Shown here: piece after piece, positions 52,285 to 61,503 of the stretch
How the letters are laid out: each line of letters begins with the position of its first letter
Numbering within the stretch: the first letter of the stretch is position 1
Origin: Hungatella hathewayi WAL-18680
GTDB taxonomy: Bacteria; Bacillota; Clostridia; Lachnospirales; Lachnospiraceae
NCBI RefSeq assembly: GCF_000235505.1
Contig: NZ_JH379028.1
Location: forward strand, 997,731-1,061,730
Direction of reading: 5' to 3'
Length of the DNA stretch: 64,000 nt
Notes under the pieces: generated by a model
Seen by the model: only the letters and a program-made list of their open reading frames with translations
What the model was told of the DNA's origin: nothing
The model's database searches: none
Made by a program: the position numbers and the translations under genes

Positions 52285-52960
52285 GTGTATATCCGCCCTT
52301 TTTCTCGTCGCTGACTACCACACCTCTGTCCATGGTAATCACCCGTTTCTGCATTCTGTCAACGATCTCCTGGCTGTGGGTCACGACAATCACTGTGGTT
52401 CCCCGCTGATTAATCTCTTCCAAAAGCTTCATAATCTCGATGGCATTGTGATTGTCCAGATTACCGGTCGGCTCATCCGCCAGAAGCACTTCCGGGTTGT
52501 TAATCAATGCTCTCGCAATGGCAACCCTCTGCTGCTCCCCGCCGGACAGCTGCTGCGGAAAGGACTTATACTTGGAAGACAGCCCCACCATGTGAAGCAT
52601 GGCAGGCACCGACTCCTTAATCACCCTCGTCGGTGCGCCGATAATCCGCAGGGCGAAGGCCACGTTCTCGTAGACGTTCCTGTCCTTTAACAGGCGGAAG
52701 TCCTGGAACACCATGCCTAGCTTTCTGCGGTATTTGGGCACGTAGCGCCTGGGCATTTTGCCCAGGTGCATGTCATTGACAATAATTTTACCGGAGCTGG
52801 GCTCCGCTTCCTTCAACAGCAGCCTAAGGAGGGTGGATTTACCGGAGCCGCTCCGGCCCACGATAAACACGAATTCCCCGTCCTCGATTGTGATGTTGAC
52901 ATTCCGCAGAGCCCTGTTCCCGGTATCGTATGTTTTGTTAATACCTGAAATCTCAATCAT
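52274..52960 (-). CDS. ftsE: Cell division ATP-binding protein FtsE
   Basis: FtsE is the cytoplasmic ABC ATPase that powers FtsX. The 228-residue protein has Walker [10 protein letters not shown] at 35-43, a Q-loop in [18 protein letters not shown], the signature LSGGEQQR and Walker [13 protein letters not shown], then the H-loop in VTHSQE. Length and order are typical. It starts the ftsEX-M23-S41 series and lies 64 bp after the CdaR-like gene on the same strand. Confidence 0.96.
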   Translation of the reverse strand: MIEISGINKTYDTGNRALRNVNITIEDGEFVFIVGRSGSGKSTLLRLLLKEAEPSSGKIIVNDMHLGKMPRRYVPKYRRKLGMVFQDFRLLKDRNVYENVAFALRIIGAPTRVIKESVPAMLHMVGLSSKYKSFPQQLSGGEQQRVAIARALINNPEVLLADEPTGNLDNHNAIEIMKLLEEINQRGTTVIVVTHSQEIVDRMQKRVITMDRGVVVSDEKKGGYTHED

Positions 52961-53024
52961 ATTATCCTCTGGTACCCTTTATCGTCTAAATTTGATAGTC
53001 CTGGTTTTTCGTAGTTCAAGTCTC

Positions 53025-54113
53025 TTAGTAGTCTAAATTCTCCATGTACTTCATGTACTTCACAACCATCAGTGCAATCTTGAAGGTGATGGCATCCTCA
53101 AATACACGCAGGTCCAGCCCGGTGCTCTTTTGCAGCTTATCCAGTCGGTAGACAAGCGTATTCCTGTGGATGTACAACTGTCTCGATGTCTCGGACACAT
53201 TCAGGCTGTTCTCAAAGAACTTGTTGATGGTCGTCAAGGTCTCCTCGTCGAAATCATCCGGGGACTTGCTGTCGAAAATTTCTTTGATAAACATCTTGCA
53301 CAGCGGAATCGGCAGCTGATAAATCAGACGCCCGATACCAAGGTTGCTGTATGCAACCACGTTCTTGTCGCTGTAAAAAATCTTGCCCACATCGAGAGCC
53401 ATCTTCGCCTCTTTGTAGGAGCGGGACACCTCTTTAATCTCGTTGACAATGGTACCGAAGGACACATGCACTTTGGTCATAGCTTCCGTATTCAGCATGT
53501 CCAGAATGGTGTTGGCTGTCTTCTCCAGCTCCTCGTAGGTCTCCCCGGCCTTCACTTCCTTCACCAGAATGATATTCTTCTCATCCACAGCGGTGATAAA
53601 GTCCTTGGTCTTGGTTGCAAACAGACTCCGCACGGTCTCAAGCGCGTTGACGTCCTTCTCATGCTTTGTCTCAATCAGGAACACCACCCGCTTCACACTG
53701 GTCTCAATGTGAAGTTTCTTAGCCCGGTTGTAGATATCCACCAGCAGTAAGTTGTCAAGCAGCAGGTTCTTGATAAAGTTATCCTTATCAAAACGCTCCT
53801 TGTAAGCCACCAGTAAATTCTGAATCTGAAAAGCCGCCAGCTTCCCTACCATATAAACGTCATCACTGCCGCCCTTGGCAAGTAAAATATATTCCAACTG
53901 ATGCTCGTCAAATACCTTAAAGAACTGGTAACCCTGAATCACCTGACTGTCTGCCGGAGAATCTACAAATGCCAGAATGGAACTCTCATACTCCTCGGCG
54001 TCCGGAAATGTAGCCGCGAGCACCTTCCCTTCCGTATCACAGATACAGAGGTCTATTCTGGTAATACCCTTTAATCCTTCAATCGTTGTTTGAAGTATCT
54101 GATTTGAAATCAT
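53025..54113 (-). CDS. CdaR/PucR-family transcriptional regulator
   Basis: The 362-residue protein has an N-terminal sugar-diacid-recognition-like domain (about 1-120), a GGDEF-like middle domain without catalytic residues (about 150-260) and a C-terminal PucR HTH (about 295-350, with SLNVSETSRQLYIHRNTLVYRLDKL). This is the usual layout of CdaR family regulators. It lies between msmK and ftsE on the same strand but is separated from msmK by a strong terminator. It may regulate msmK or sugar use, but the sequence does not prove a target. Confidence 0.88.
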   Translation of the reverse strand: MISNQILQTTIEGLKGITRIDLCICDTEGKVLAATFPDAEEYESSILAFVDSPADSQVIQGYQFFKVFDEHQLEYILLAKGGSDDVYMVGKLAAFQIQNLLVAYKERFDKDNFIKNLLLDNLLLVDIYNRAKKLHIETSVKRVVFLIETKHEKDVNALETVRSLFATKTKDFITAVDEKNIILVKEVKAGETYEELEKTANTILDMLNTEAMTKVHVSFGTIVNEIKEVSRSYKEAKMALDVGKIFYSDKNVVAYSNLGIGRLIYQLPIPLCKMFIKEIFDSKSPDDFDEETLTTINKFFENSLNVSETSRQLYIHRNTLVYRLDKLQKSTGLDLRVFEDAITFKIALMVVKYMKYMENLDY

Positions 54114-54174
54114 AGAACACTCTCCTTTTTGTAAATTTACCCTGATTCTATCTTAATGCAAAAAGATAAAAAAA

Positions 54175-54199
54175 GCAAGCAGGTATGACACCTGCTTGC
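54175..54199 (-). terminator. Terminator of msmK
   Basis: GCAAGCAGGT (54175-54184) and ACCTGCTTGC (54190-54199) form a perfect 10-bp stem with a 5-nt loop, followed on the minus strand by a run of seven T. Confidence 0.92.
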
Positions 54200-54241
54200 C
54201 TAAATTAACTAAAAATTCATAAATATTAAATCAACTTTGGA

Positions 54242-55354
54242 TTAGTTTAACACAACCTTCTCGGTTTCCTTGTCAAATACGTGAATCTTGCTTAAGTCAA
54301 GACCTAACTTCACGGTATCGCCAACTCTTGCTGTGGTACGTGGATTCACTCTGGCTGTAAAGTTTGCCTCATCCACATCGAAGTATAAGTAAACCTCAGC
54401 ACCCAGAAGCTCGTATACTCTGATGGTAGCATCGATTACGCTCTTCGGAGAAGATGCCAGGAATGCTTCCTCATCATGTAAATCCTCCGGACGAATACCA
54501 AGAGTAACTACCTTGCCGATATATCCGCCGTCTTCCAGCTTCTTGCCTTTCTCAGCCGGGATAGCGATGGTGTGTCCGCCAAATGTCAGAGTCACGTCGC
54601 TGCCATCCTTGCCAACTGTCGCGTCAACCAGGTTCATCTGAGGAGCTCCGATAAATCCGGCAACGAACTTGTTGCATGGCTTGTCATATAAGTTCTGAGG
54701 AGAATCTACCTGCTGTACAATACCGTCCTTCATAACAACGATTCTGGTACCCAGTGTCATAGCCTCTGTCTGGTCATGTGTTACGTAGATGATAGTAGCT
54801 TCCAGTCTCTGATGCAGTTTGGAAATCTCAATACGCATCTGGCCTCTCAGCTTGGCATCCAGGTTGGATAACGGCTCATCCATCAGGAACACCTTCGGGT
54901 TACGAACGATAGCACGTCCCATGGCAACACGCTGTCTCTGACCACCGGATAATGCCTTCGGCTTTCTGTCTAACAGATGAGTCAGGTCAAGGATTCTTGC
55001 TGCTTCCTGAACCAGTTTATCAATCTCATCCTTTGGAGTCTTTCTTAACTTCAGACCAAATGCCATGTTGTCATATACGGACATATGAGGATACAGAGCG
55101 TAGTTCTGGAATACCATCGCGATATCTCTGTCCTTTGGCTCTACATCGTTCATCAGCTTGCCATCGATGTACAGTTCACCGGAAGAAATGTCCTCCAGAC
55201 CTGCAATCATACGAAGTGTGGTAGACTTTCCACATCCGGATGGTCCTACGAAGATAACGAACTCTTTATCTGCAATATCCAGGTTAAAATCCTTTACCGC
55301 TACGAACCCGTTCGGGTATGCTTTGGTTATGTTTTTGAGTGATAAACTAGCCAT
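54242..55354 (-). CDS. msmK: Sugar ABC transporter ATPase, MsmK/UgpC type
   Basis: The 370-residue ATPase has Walker A GPSGCGKST at 37-45, the signature LSGGQRQR, Walker B VFLMDEPLSNLD and an H-loop in VTHDQTEAM. Its C-terminal OB-type domain (about 240-365, LGIRPEDL) is typical of CUT1 ATPases. It is encoded alone, far from any permease, as is usual for the shared ATPase MsmK in Firmicutes. It can therefore power the MalF/MalG system at 41-43 kb and others. GGAGGAG precedes the ATG. The upstream gene-free stretch of 218 nt is AT-rich and holds no riboswitch that I recognise. Confidence 0.93.
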   Translation of the reverse strand: MASLSLKNITKAYPNGFVAVKDFNLDIADKEFVIFVGPSGCGKSTTLRMIAGLEDISSGELYIDGKLMNDVEPKDRDIAMVFQNYALYPHMSVYDNMAFGLKLRKTPKDEIDKLVQEAARILDLTHLLDRKPKALSGGQRQRVAMGRAIVRNPKVFLMDEPLSNLDAKLRGQMRIEISKLHQRLEATIIYVTHDQTEAMTLGTRIVVMKDGIVQQVDSPQNLYDKPCNKFVAGFIGAPQMNLVDATVGKDGSDVTLTFGGHTIAIPAEKGKKLEDGGYIGKVVTLGIRPEDLHDEEAFLASSPKSVIDATIRVYELLGAEVYLYFDVDEANFTARVNPRTTARVGDTVKLGLDLSKIHVFDKETEKVVLN

Positions 55355-55572
55355 GATAAACTCCTCCTAAAAATAAGTGTATGTGTTGGATTCGAGCGTT
55401 CCATCCCCACAACTTCCCGCTCATTTGTTCTAAAGCTATCATACACGAACGGAAATTTTTTACCATATTGTAATTAACCAAAAAGTATTTTCCTTATTTG
55501 TCTAATCTGTATACGGAATTTTGAAAATGACCAAAACCACAAAATTATACCGAAAATAGGTTCCAAATTATG

Positions 55573-56415
55573 TTAATATTCTATAAACCCCTCTCCAAAC
55601 ACCTCTCTGGCGTCATTTACGATGACAAATGCACCCGCGTCGTGGGACTGTACAATCTCCTTTAACTGTACGATTTCCTTCTTGGAAACCACGCAGAACA
55701 GCATCTGCCGGCCAAGTCCGGAGTACATGCCGACGGCGTCCAGGGCCGTGACGCCCCGCTCCATCTCCGTCATGATGGTCTCTGCAATCTCCTTGCTCTT
55801 GTCCGAAATGATAAATGCCTGCTTGGAAAATTTCATACCTTCAATCATGCCGTCGGTTATCTTTGCCAGGGCGTAAATGGATATCAGAGCGTACAGGGCG
55901 AAGCGGATGCCAAACACCGTGGCGCCCACCAGCACGATAATTCCGTCCAGCACCTGGATAATCTGGGCGATGGAGTAGTGGCGGAATTTCCGGTGGAGCA
56001 GCACCGCCAGCATATCCGTGCCGCCGGTGGTGGCCTTGCACAAAAGCACCAGACCGGTTCCCACGCCGGTCACAATCCCGCCAAACAGGGACGCCAGCAG
56101 CAAATCGTCCGTCACAAACGGCGTGTAGGGCAGCACATATAAGGAGACGGACAGGGACGCCGTGGCAATTAGCGTTCTCTTGATAAACTTCCATCCCTTT
56201 ATCTTATAGGCCGCCAGAAACAACGGGATATTCACCACCGTGTTGGTCACCCACAGCGGTATTTTCCCCAGTTCTTTCATGATAATCGCCAGACCGGACG
56301 CCCCGCCTGTCACCAGGTTCACCGGGTCGTACATATTTTTAATCGCAAATCCGATAATAAACGAGCCAAGCACAATCAGCATATAATCTACGTAAACGGG
56401 TCTTCTCTTCATCAT
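55573..56415 (-). CDS. YitT family membrane protein
   Basis: The 280-residue protein has five or six membrane helices (about 10-165) and a C-terminal cytoplasmic DUF2179 domain (about 215-275, ending VIVNDAREVFGEGF). The repeated GxxxTGGxxG-type stretches (VNLVTGGASGLAI, LCKATTGGTDMLAV) are family marks. YitT proteins are of unknown function. A second relative lies at 58709-59623 on the same strand. AGGAGG-type site (TAGGAGGTAATG) precedes the ATG. Confidence 0.92.
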   Translation of the reverse strand: MMKRRPVYVDYMLIVLGSFIIGFAIKNMYDPVNLVTGGASGLAIIMKELGKIPLWVTNTVVNIPLFLAAYKIKGWKFIKRTLIATASLSVSLYVLPYTPFVTDDLLLASLFGGIVTGVGTGLVLLCKATTGGTDMLAVLLHRKFRHYSIAQIIQVLDGIIVLVGATVFGIRFALYALISIYALAKITDGMIEGMKFSKQAFIISDKSKEIAETIMTEMERGVTALDAVGMYSGLGRQMLFCVVSKKEIVQLKEIVQSHDAGAFVIVNDAREVFGEGFIEY

Positions 56416-56434
56416 TACCTCCTATAAAACAATA

Positions 56435-56464
56435 CAGACAGCCCCATATCTTCAGGGCTGTCTG
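56435..56464 (-). terminator. Terminator of the methyltransferase-CvfB-thioesterase series
   Basis: CAGACAGCCC and GGGCTGTCTG form a perfect 10-bp stem with a 10-nt loop; on the minus strand TATTGTTTTA follows. Confidence 0.82.
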
Positions 56465-56476
56465 CTATGATTGATG

Positions 56477-57061
56477 TTATTTTTTTCTGGCCAGCAGGTT
56501 TATCCATACGGTGTCCGGGTGGGTGGAACGCACATCCTCCGTCTCCCATATCCGGATAATCTCAAATAGACCTGTTCTGTTCAGCATCGCTTTTAAACTG
56601 TCCTCCGTATAATCGCTAAAGTACCGTTCCCCGCGGAACCCTTCAAAGTCCCCCTTCTGAACCGATATATACAGAACACCTCGTGCACAGAGGGCATCCG
56701 CCAGCTTGATTAAGACTCCCTCCACCTCGCCTTTGGGCACATGGAGCAGGGAACCGCAGGCCCAGATACCATCGAATACATCCTCAAACTCCATCTCCTC
56801 AAACGTCATCTGAAGCACATCCAGCCCGGTATGTATCTCTGCCAGCTTGCACATCTCCTCGGACGCGTCAAGGGGAGTCACGTCATATCCAAGCTCATAG
56901 AGAGTCAGGCTGTCCCGTCCCGAACCGCAGCCCAAATCGAGAATCGTATCTCCCTCCTCCAGCTGGTCAAGGAACTCCTTCATGATATCGCTCATGTCCA
57001 CATCCACGGTGTCCTCATATATTTTAGCCGCATACTTATTATAATATTCTATCGAGTCCAA
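56477..57061 (-). CDS. Class I SAM-dependent methyltransferase
   Basis: The 194-residue protein has the Rossmann-like SAM fold with motif I ILDLGCGSGRDS (about 41-52), an acidic end of strand 2 (VTPLDAS) and motif IV region DGIWACGSLLHVP. It belongs to the Methyltransf_11/tellurite-resistance-like small enzymes. The substrate cannot be read from sequence. It lies 10 nt after the CvfB gene on the same strand, so it is probably co-transcribed. Confidence 0.9.
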   Translation of the reverse strand: MDSIEYYNKYAAKIYEDTVDVDMSDIMKEFLDQLEEGDTILDLGCGSGRDSLTLYELGYDVTPLDASEEMCKLAEIHTGLDVLQMTFEEMEFEDVFDGIWACGSLLHVPKGEVEGVLIKLADALCARGVLYISVQKGDFEGFRGERYFSDYTEDSLKAMLNRTGLFEIIRIWETEDVRSTHPDTVWINLLARKK

Positions 57062-57071
57062 GCGAAACCTC

Positions 57072-57905
57072 CTATACTCTCTCTATGGTCTTCTCTGTGA
57101 TTCTGATTTTACCTTCCTTCAACAGATGGCCCACCGCACGCTTAAATGCATTTTTACTCATATTGAATTCTCTCTTGATGGTCTCCGGATTGGCTTTGTC
57201 CGTAAATGGAAGCACGCCGTCAAACTCGTCAATCACCTTCAATACCAGCTCCGAGTCCGTATCCATCTGCACGTAGGCTTTCTCCCTGGGGCTTAAATCC
57301 AGTTTGCCGTCATCCCGCACCTTCATGACACGGGCCGTGATGATGTCGCCTTCGTGAATATTTCCATATAATTCCTTCTTGGGAACCAGACCGTAATACC
57401 GGTTATCCACCGCCACAAAGGCACCCAGATTCTCATTCAGTTCATAGACCGTGCCGGTCACTTTATCGTCCTTCTGGTAAGGGGATTCGCTGCTCATGTA
57501 GGAATACACCCGCATGGTGGCCGCCAGCCGCTTGCTCTTGTCGATGTACAGAGCCACCAGACAGTCCTCTCCCTGGCGCACCTTGTGATTCTGCTCCTTA
57601 AAGGGCAAAAGCAAATCCTTCTCCAGACCCATGTCCAGAAACGCGCCTATCTTTCCAACCTCTTTGACCTTCAAAACAGCCACCTCTCCAACCTGGAGCT
57701 TTGGCACTCCCGTGGTGGCAATCAGCCTGTCCTCCGAATCCTTGTAGATGAAAACCTCCAGCTCATCTCCCAACTTCGTCCCTTCCGGCACCTGTTTCTT
57801 CGGCAGAAGCACCGCCGCTTCATCTCCCTCATGTTCTCCCAGGTACACTCCAAATTCCTTCATGCGGACAACCTTCAGTTTTTGTCTTTTCCCTAATTCA
57901 ATCAT
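57072..57905 (-). CDS. cvfB: CvfB-type S1 RNA-binding protein
   Basis: The 277-residue protein has the CvfB layout: three or four S1-like OB folds (about 3-210, with LGEHEGDEAAVLLPKKQVP, IGAFLDMGLEKDLLLPF, LGAFVAVDNRYYGLVPKKEL) and a C-terminal winged helix (about 220-275, ETIKREFNMSKNAFKRAVGHLLKEG). CvfB regulates virulence genes post-transcriptionally in staphylococci; the role here is unknown. It overlaps the end of the thioesterase gene by 8 nt, so it is translationally coupled to it. Confidence 0.93.
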   Translation of the reverse strand: MIELGKRQKLKVVRMKEFGVYLGEHEGDEAAVLLPKKQVPEGTKLGDELEVFIYKDSEDRLIATTGVPKLQVGEVAVLKVKEVGKIGAFLDMGLEKDLLLPFKEQNHKVRQGEDCLVALYIDKSKRLAATMRVYSYMSSESPYQKDDKVTGTVYELNENLGAFVAVDNRYYGLVPKKELYGNIHEGDIITARVMKVRDDGKLDLSPREKAYVQMDTDSELVLKVIDEFDGVLPFTDKANPETIKREFNMSKNAFKRAVGHLLKEGKIRITEKTIERV

Positions 57906-58629
57906 TGTTTTCCTTTCCCGCTTTTTGCTCCCTCAGCCAGATGATGGCGTGAGGGGAACCTTCCTTATCACAGAGGGACACGGTATATCCCTCCCCGTTC
58001 CTGCTGATATGAGGGGTTATCACGTCCCCCAGAACCGCCGCTTTCTTATATTCTACCCGGATTTCCCCGATTTTAAGCTCCGGCAGAAACTCCCTGGCTA
58101 TTTCCACATACTGGGCATTGTTCACGTGGTGGTTGGTATCCAGATGATGCCTGGCCACCACCACCGGCTCCCTGGTCTCATACTCCGCCGGCACCTCAAT
58201 CCGCCGGGGCGCATAGTCCATGGCCAGCTTCTCTTCCCCGCTTCCGTATCCCCGCACGTTCTCCTCCCGGACCCGGACCGGTCTCCCCGCCTCCGTGTCG
58301 AAAAAGAACCAGACCGAATTGGCCCGCACCAGATACGTCCCGCTCTTATCCTGAATCGTGAAATTCCTATACCCGTAAATCCCCTTAAAATCATAGGGCC
58401 ACGTACTGATTACAATCTCTTCTCCCAGCCTCGGATAGCGGTCAATCACAATCTGCCAGGACGACAGCCACCACGCCCGGTGGTTATCCTTCAGATACTG
58501 AACCCCAAGCCCGATATCTTCTGATTGAAATGTCGAGCAATCCTGAAGATAATTGATAATCCCCGTCAGAGAAAGTTTCCCCTGCTCATCGGTTTCACTA
58601 TACCTGACCCTGCTGTCAAACTGATACAT
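57898..58629 (-). CDS. Acyl-ACP thioesterase (FatA/FatB-like)
   Basis: The enzyme releases fatty acids from acyl carrier protein. Start 58629 is preferred because GAAAGGGAG lies about 9 nt before it; an in-frame GTG seven codons upstream overlaps this site. The 243-residue protein is a double hot-dog fold with VRYSETDEQGKLS at the first hot-dog, WQIVIDRYPRLGEEIVI, and HHLDTNHHVNNAQYV with the Asn/His catalytic pair in the second. Length matches bacterial acyl-ACP thioesterases. It starts a three-gene series with cvfB and the methyltransferase. Confidence 0.93.
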   Translation of the reverse strand: MYQFDSRVRYSETDEQGKLSLTGIINYLQDCSTFQSEDIGLGVQYLKDNHRAWWLSSWQIVIDRYPRLGEEIVISTWPYDFKGIYGYRNFTIQDKSGTYLVRANSVWFFFDTEAGRPVRVREENVRGYGSGEEKLAMDYAPRRIEVPAEYETREPVVVARHHLDTNHHVNNAQYVEIAREFLPELKIGEIRVEYKKAAVLGDVITPHISRNGEGYTVSLCDKEGSPHAIIWLREQKAGKENND

Positions 58630-58708
58630 CTCCTTTAGCTCCCTTTCCACCGAAAATTATTACCATTATATAGTATTTCCGGCAAATTGTCTAGGGGATG
58701 GAGGTGGC

Positions 58709-59623
58709 TTACTCCAACGGCTGAATATAAAAATTCCCCACCACATCGCTGGAATTCAGCACATTGACGAAGGTGTCCGGGTAGGCTTCCCGGATGCGTT
58801 TCTTCATCTTCTTTACATCCCCGTCGGACAAAACCGTGTACAGAATATACTTCTTGTTGGCTGAATAGGAGCCGAAGCCCTTGATGATGGTGCTGCTGTG
58901 GTTGGTGATCTCCAGCAGGTCCGCCGACACGGCCGCCGGGTTGTCCGTCACGATCAGAAGCGTTTTCTTCTTATACTTCTTGTACAGCGCATTGATCACC
59001 TGGGTGTTACAGAACTGGAAAATGATGGAGTACAAAGCCTTGTCCATTCCAAACAGCGCGCCGGATATGAGAATAATCACCGCGCTGAAGCCCAGCATAT
59101 AGTTGAACGTGGATATCTTATACTTGGTAGACAGGCACATGGCGATGAAATCCGTTCCGCCGCCGCTGGCCCGGTTGTTGAGAATCAGGCTCATGCCCAG
59201 ACCATTTAAGATTCCTCCAAACACCGCAATCAACAGAATATCGCCCGTCACCGGAACCACCGGCAGCTGGTCCACCAGCACCGATACGGTCAGCAGGCTG
59301 ACGCAGGAGAGAATCGTAAACTTCTTCCCCACAATCCGGTAGGCAAACACCGCCGGCACCGCGTTAAACAGCACATTCAACAGCGTAAACGGTATTCTCA
59401 CATCAAAATAAAACAGTCCAACCCTCTGAATCAGCTTCGCCAGCCCCGAAAACCCTCCCGGCACCAGCTCCCCCTGTTCCACAAAGGTATTTAAGTTCAC
59501 CGCCACCAGCACACTGCCAAGCAGAATACAGACCAGCGCCAGCCCGTCCCGAAACTTCTGATTCCCCTTGCTCTTTTCCAGATTTTCCTTATACAAATCA
59601 GATACCAGTTCTTTACTCTCCAT
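58709..59623 (-). CDS. Second YitT family membrane protein
   Basis: The 304-residue protein has a short charged N-terminus, five or six membrane helices (about 28-190) with VPGGFSGLAKLI and NNRASGGGTDFIAM, and a DUF2179 C-terminal domain (about 235-300). It is a clear relative of the protein at 55573-56415 but not a recent copy. The gene stands alone. Function unknown. Confidence 0.92.
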   Translation of the reverse strand: MESKELVSDLYKENLEKSKGNQKFRDGLALVCILLGSVLVAVNLNTFVEQGELVPGGFSGLAKLIQRVGLFYFDVRIPFTLLNVLFNAVPAVFAYRIVGKKFTILSCVSLLTVSVLVDQLPVVPVTGDILLIAVFGGILNGLGMSLILNNRASGGGTDFIAMCLSTKYKISTFNYMLGFSAVIILISGALFGMDKALYSIIFQFCNTQVINALYKKYKKKTLLIVTDNPAAVSADLLEITNHSSTIIKGFGSYSANKKYILYTVLSDGDVKKMKKRIREAYPDTFVNVLNSSDVVGNFYIQPLE

Positions 59624-59721
59624 CGAAAACCTCCCACACCACTATATTAACAGCGGTTCTAACACATAAACTGCCTTCTATCATAGTATAATGAGCGCCG
59701 GAATAATGCAAGCACAAAAAA

Positions 59722-59754
59722 CGCTCCCACCCTGATTACATATGGATGGGAGCG
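59722..59754 (-). terminator. Terminator of the symporter gene
   Basis: CGCTCCCA (59722-59729) and TGGGAGCG (59747-59754) form a perfect 8-bp stem; on the minus strand TTTTTTGTG follows. Confidence 0.85.
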
Positions 59755-59787
59755 AAAGCATTTTCGCAAATTTAATTCTATTTTCAG

Positions 59788-61245
59788 TTAATCCTCTTCC
59801 TCCGGAGCCAGTTCCGTGGTCTCCACTGCCGGCGGCTTCAGATAGGAGAAAATGATGAAGCAGATAAAGGCCGCCACCAGCCCCGGAATAATCGGCTGGC
59901 TGAACTTGATGCCAAACAGGATTCCACCGGAAATATGCTCCAAATATACCACCACAATGGTGCCTGCTATCAGAGACGCGATGGTGCCCGCCGCGGAGGC
60001 TTTTTTCCAGTAATGCCCCATCACGTAGGGGAAGAAGGAGCCGGCCGCCCGGAGGGTGAAGCAGAACATCAGGATAGAGACAATGCTCTGGGTATTGAAC
60101 AGGGCGATAAACATACTGGTCAAGCCCACCAGACACATCACTATCTTGGTGACGCTCATCACCGACTTGCTGGATGCATCCGGCTTTAAGATCGCCTTAT
60201 AAATGTCATTGGCAAAGATGGAACCGGCCCCCAGCAAATCCGAGTCGGAGCTGGACATGGTTGCCGATATGATTCCCGCGAACAGCAGACCGCAGATAAT
60301 GGCCGGCATGGCGTTCATCGCCAGAACCGGAAGGGCGTAACGGGCTCCCACCTCCGCAAACTGGTCCGCACTGAATTTCCCCATATTAATCAGGGCCAGC
60401 ACGATAATACCCAGAATCGTCGGGATAAAAGCGTAAATAAAGTTCACCAGAGCCGCCAGCCAGGCGCCGCCCTTTGCCGCCTTCTCATCCTTCGCCGCAT
60501 AGAAACGGGATACCGCTTCCTGCCCCACGGAGAACGTCGCCGTGTACATGATAACCAGGGAAATGATGCCGAACAAGTCATACCCCTCGAACAGGTTCAT
60601 CGTCCCCGCCGGGATATTGGCCGTCACATTGCCCCAGCCGCCTGCATAATTCAGGGCAAACGGCACCGCGATAATCATGCCGATGACAATCAGAAATACC
60701 TGGATAAAGTCTGTCAGCGTCACGCTCCACAGACCGCCCATAATCGAGTAGACCGTCACCACCACAGCCACAATAATCACCGCCACCTGATAGTTGATTC
60801 CCAGCATGGTGGAGAGAATAACTGCCGAGGCGATAAACTGTCCTGCCGTCAGACCCACCAGGGGAAGCAGCATGATGATGGCCGTAATCAGCCCACAGGA
60901 TTTCCCGTATCTCCTGCGGAAATATTCCGGCACCGTCTTCACCGTAGCCGCCCGGAATTTCGGTGCGATAAAACTGAGAATAATAAATGCGATTCCCATG
61001 GTGGTAATGTACCAGGATGCACTGAGCCCGTAGCCGGACATTCCGTTCTGCACCACGCCCAGAGAGCTGCCGCCGCCAATCTCCGTGGCCGCCAGCGTCC
61101 CCGCCATCAACAGCGGTCCAAGCCGCCGCCCGGCTACCATGAAATCCGTGTTGCTGGAAATCTTGGTGGACGAATACCAGCCAATCCACAGCATAAACAG
61201 CAGATAGATCACCACAATCACCGTTACAATAATGTTAGACCCCAT
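59788..61245 (-). CDS. Sodium:solute symporter family transporter
   Basis: From ATG 61245, which has AGGAGGGGG before it, the protein has 485 residues and about 13 membrane helices. It shows the SSS family layout: FMVAGRRLGPLLMAGTLAATEIGGGSS near the N-terminus, VTVYSIMGGLWSVTLTDFIQ, and ATMSSSDSDLLGAGSIFANDIY in helix 8-9, which carries the second sodium-site serines. The substrate is uncertain; proline, pantothenate and carboxylates are all possible. It is divergent from a LytTR response regulator gene, which may control it. Confidence 0.92.
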   Translation of the reverse strand: MGSNIIVTVIVVIYLLFMLWIGWYSSTKISSNTDFMVAGRRLGPLLMAGTLAATEIGGGSSLGVVQNGMSGYGLSASWYITTMGIAFIILSFIAPKFRAATVKTVPEYFRRRYGKSCGLITAIIMLLPLVGLTAGQFIASAVILSTMLGINYQVAVIIVAVVVTVYSIMGGLWSVTLTDFIQVFLIVIGMIIAVPFALNYAGGWGNVTANIPAGTMNLFEGYDLFGIISLVIMYTATFSVGQEAVSRFYAAKDEKAAKGGAWLAALVNFIYAFIPTILGIIVLALINMGKFSADQFAEVGARYALPVLAMNAMPAIICGLLFAGIISATMSSSDSDLLGAGSIFANDIYKAILKPDASSKSVMSVTKIVMCLVGLTSMFIALFNTQSIVSILMFCFTLRAAGSFFPYVMGHYWKKASAAGTIASLIAGTIVVVYLEHISGGILFGIKFSQPIIPGLVAAFICFIIFSYLKPPAVETTELAPEEED

Positions 61246-61388
61246 AAAACCCCCTCCTGTGTTCTCAAAATATTGGATACCCATTTGATATCTTCACCGC
61301 ACGCAGCGCGGCCCGTTCGCAGAACATTCATTCCGATATGCCCTGTGCTTATAGTTCCAGTTTATCATGAAGAATTGCGCAGCGAAAG

Positions 61389-61423
61389 TACCGATTTTGC
61401 AGGTTTTCTACCAGTTCTGCACC
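61389..61423. promoter_or_regulatory. Candidate LytTR-binding direct repeats
   Basis: TACCGATTTTGCAGG (61389-61403) and TACCAGTTCTGCACC (61409-61423) agree at 10 of 15 positions and start 20 nt apart, about two helical turns. The TACC-N-TT form resembles LytTR boxes. They end 14 nt before the -35 element of the regulator promoter and lie between the divergent symporter and regulator genes. Confidence 0.6.
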
Positions 61424-61436
61424 TTCATTCCCACAC

Positions 61437-61465
61437 TTGACTTCTCCCATATTTGTCCATAAAAT
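61437..61465 (+). promoter_or_regulatory. Promoter of the LytTR/GHKL operon
   Basis: TTGACT (61437-61442), a 17-nt spacer and TAAAAT (61460-61465). The leader to the ATG at 61504 is about 32 nt and contains AAAAGGGGA. Confidence 0.75.
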
Positions 61466-61503
61466 AGAAGTTAACAAATGCTTTCCGGAAAAGGGGATTC
61501 AGG

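Noticed and set aside
55355-55572. Riboswitch or operator upstream of msmK
   Set aside because: The 218-nt stretch is AT-rich and shows no stable fold or convincing catabolite-response site.
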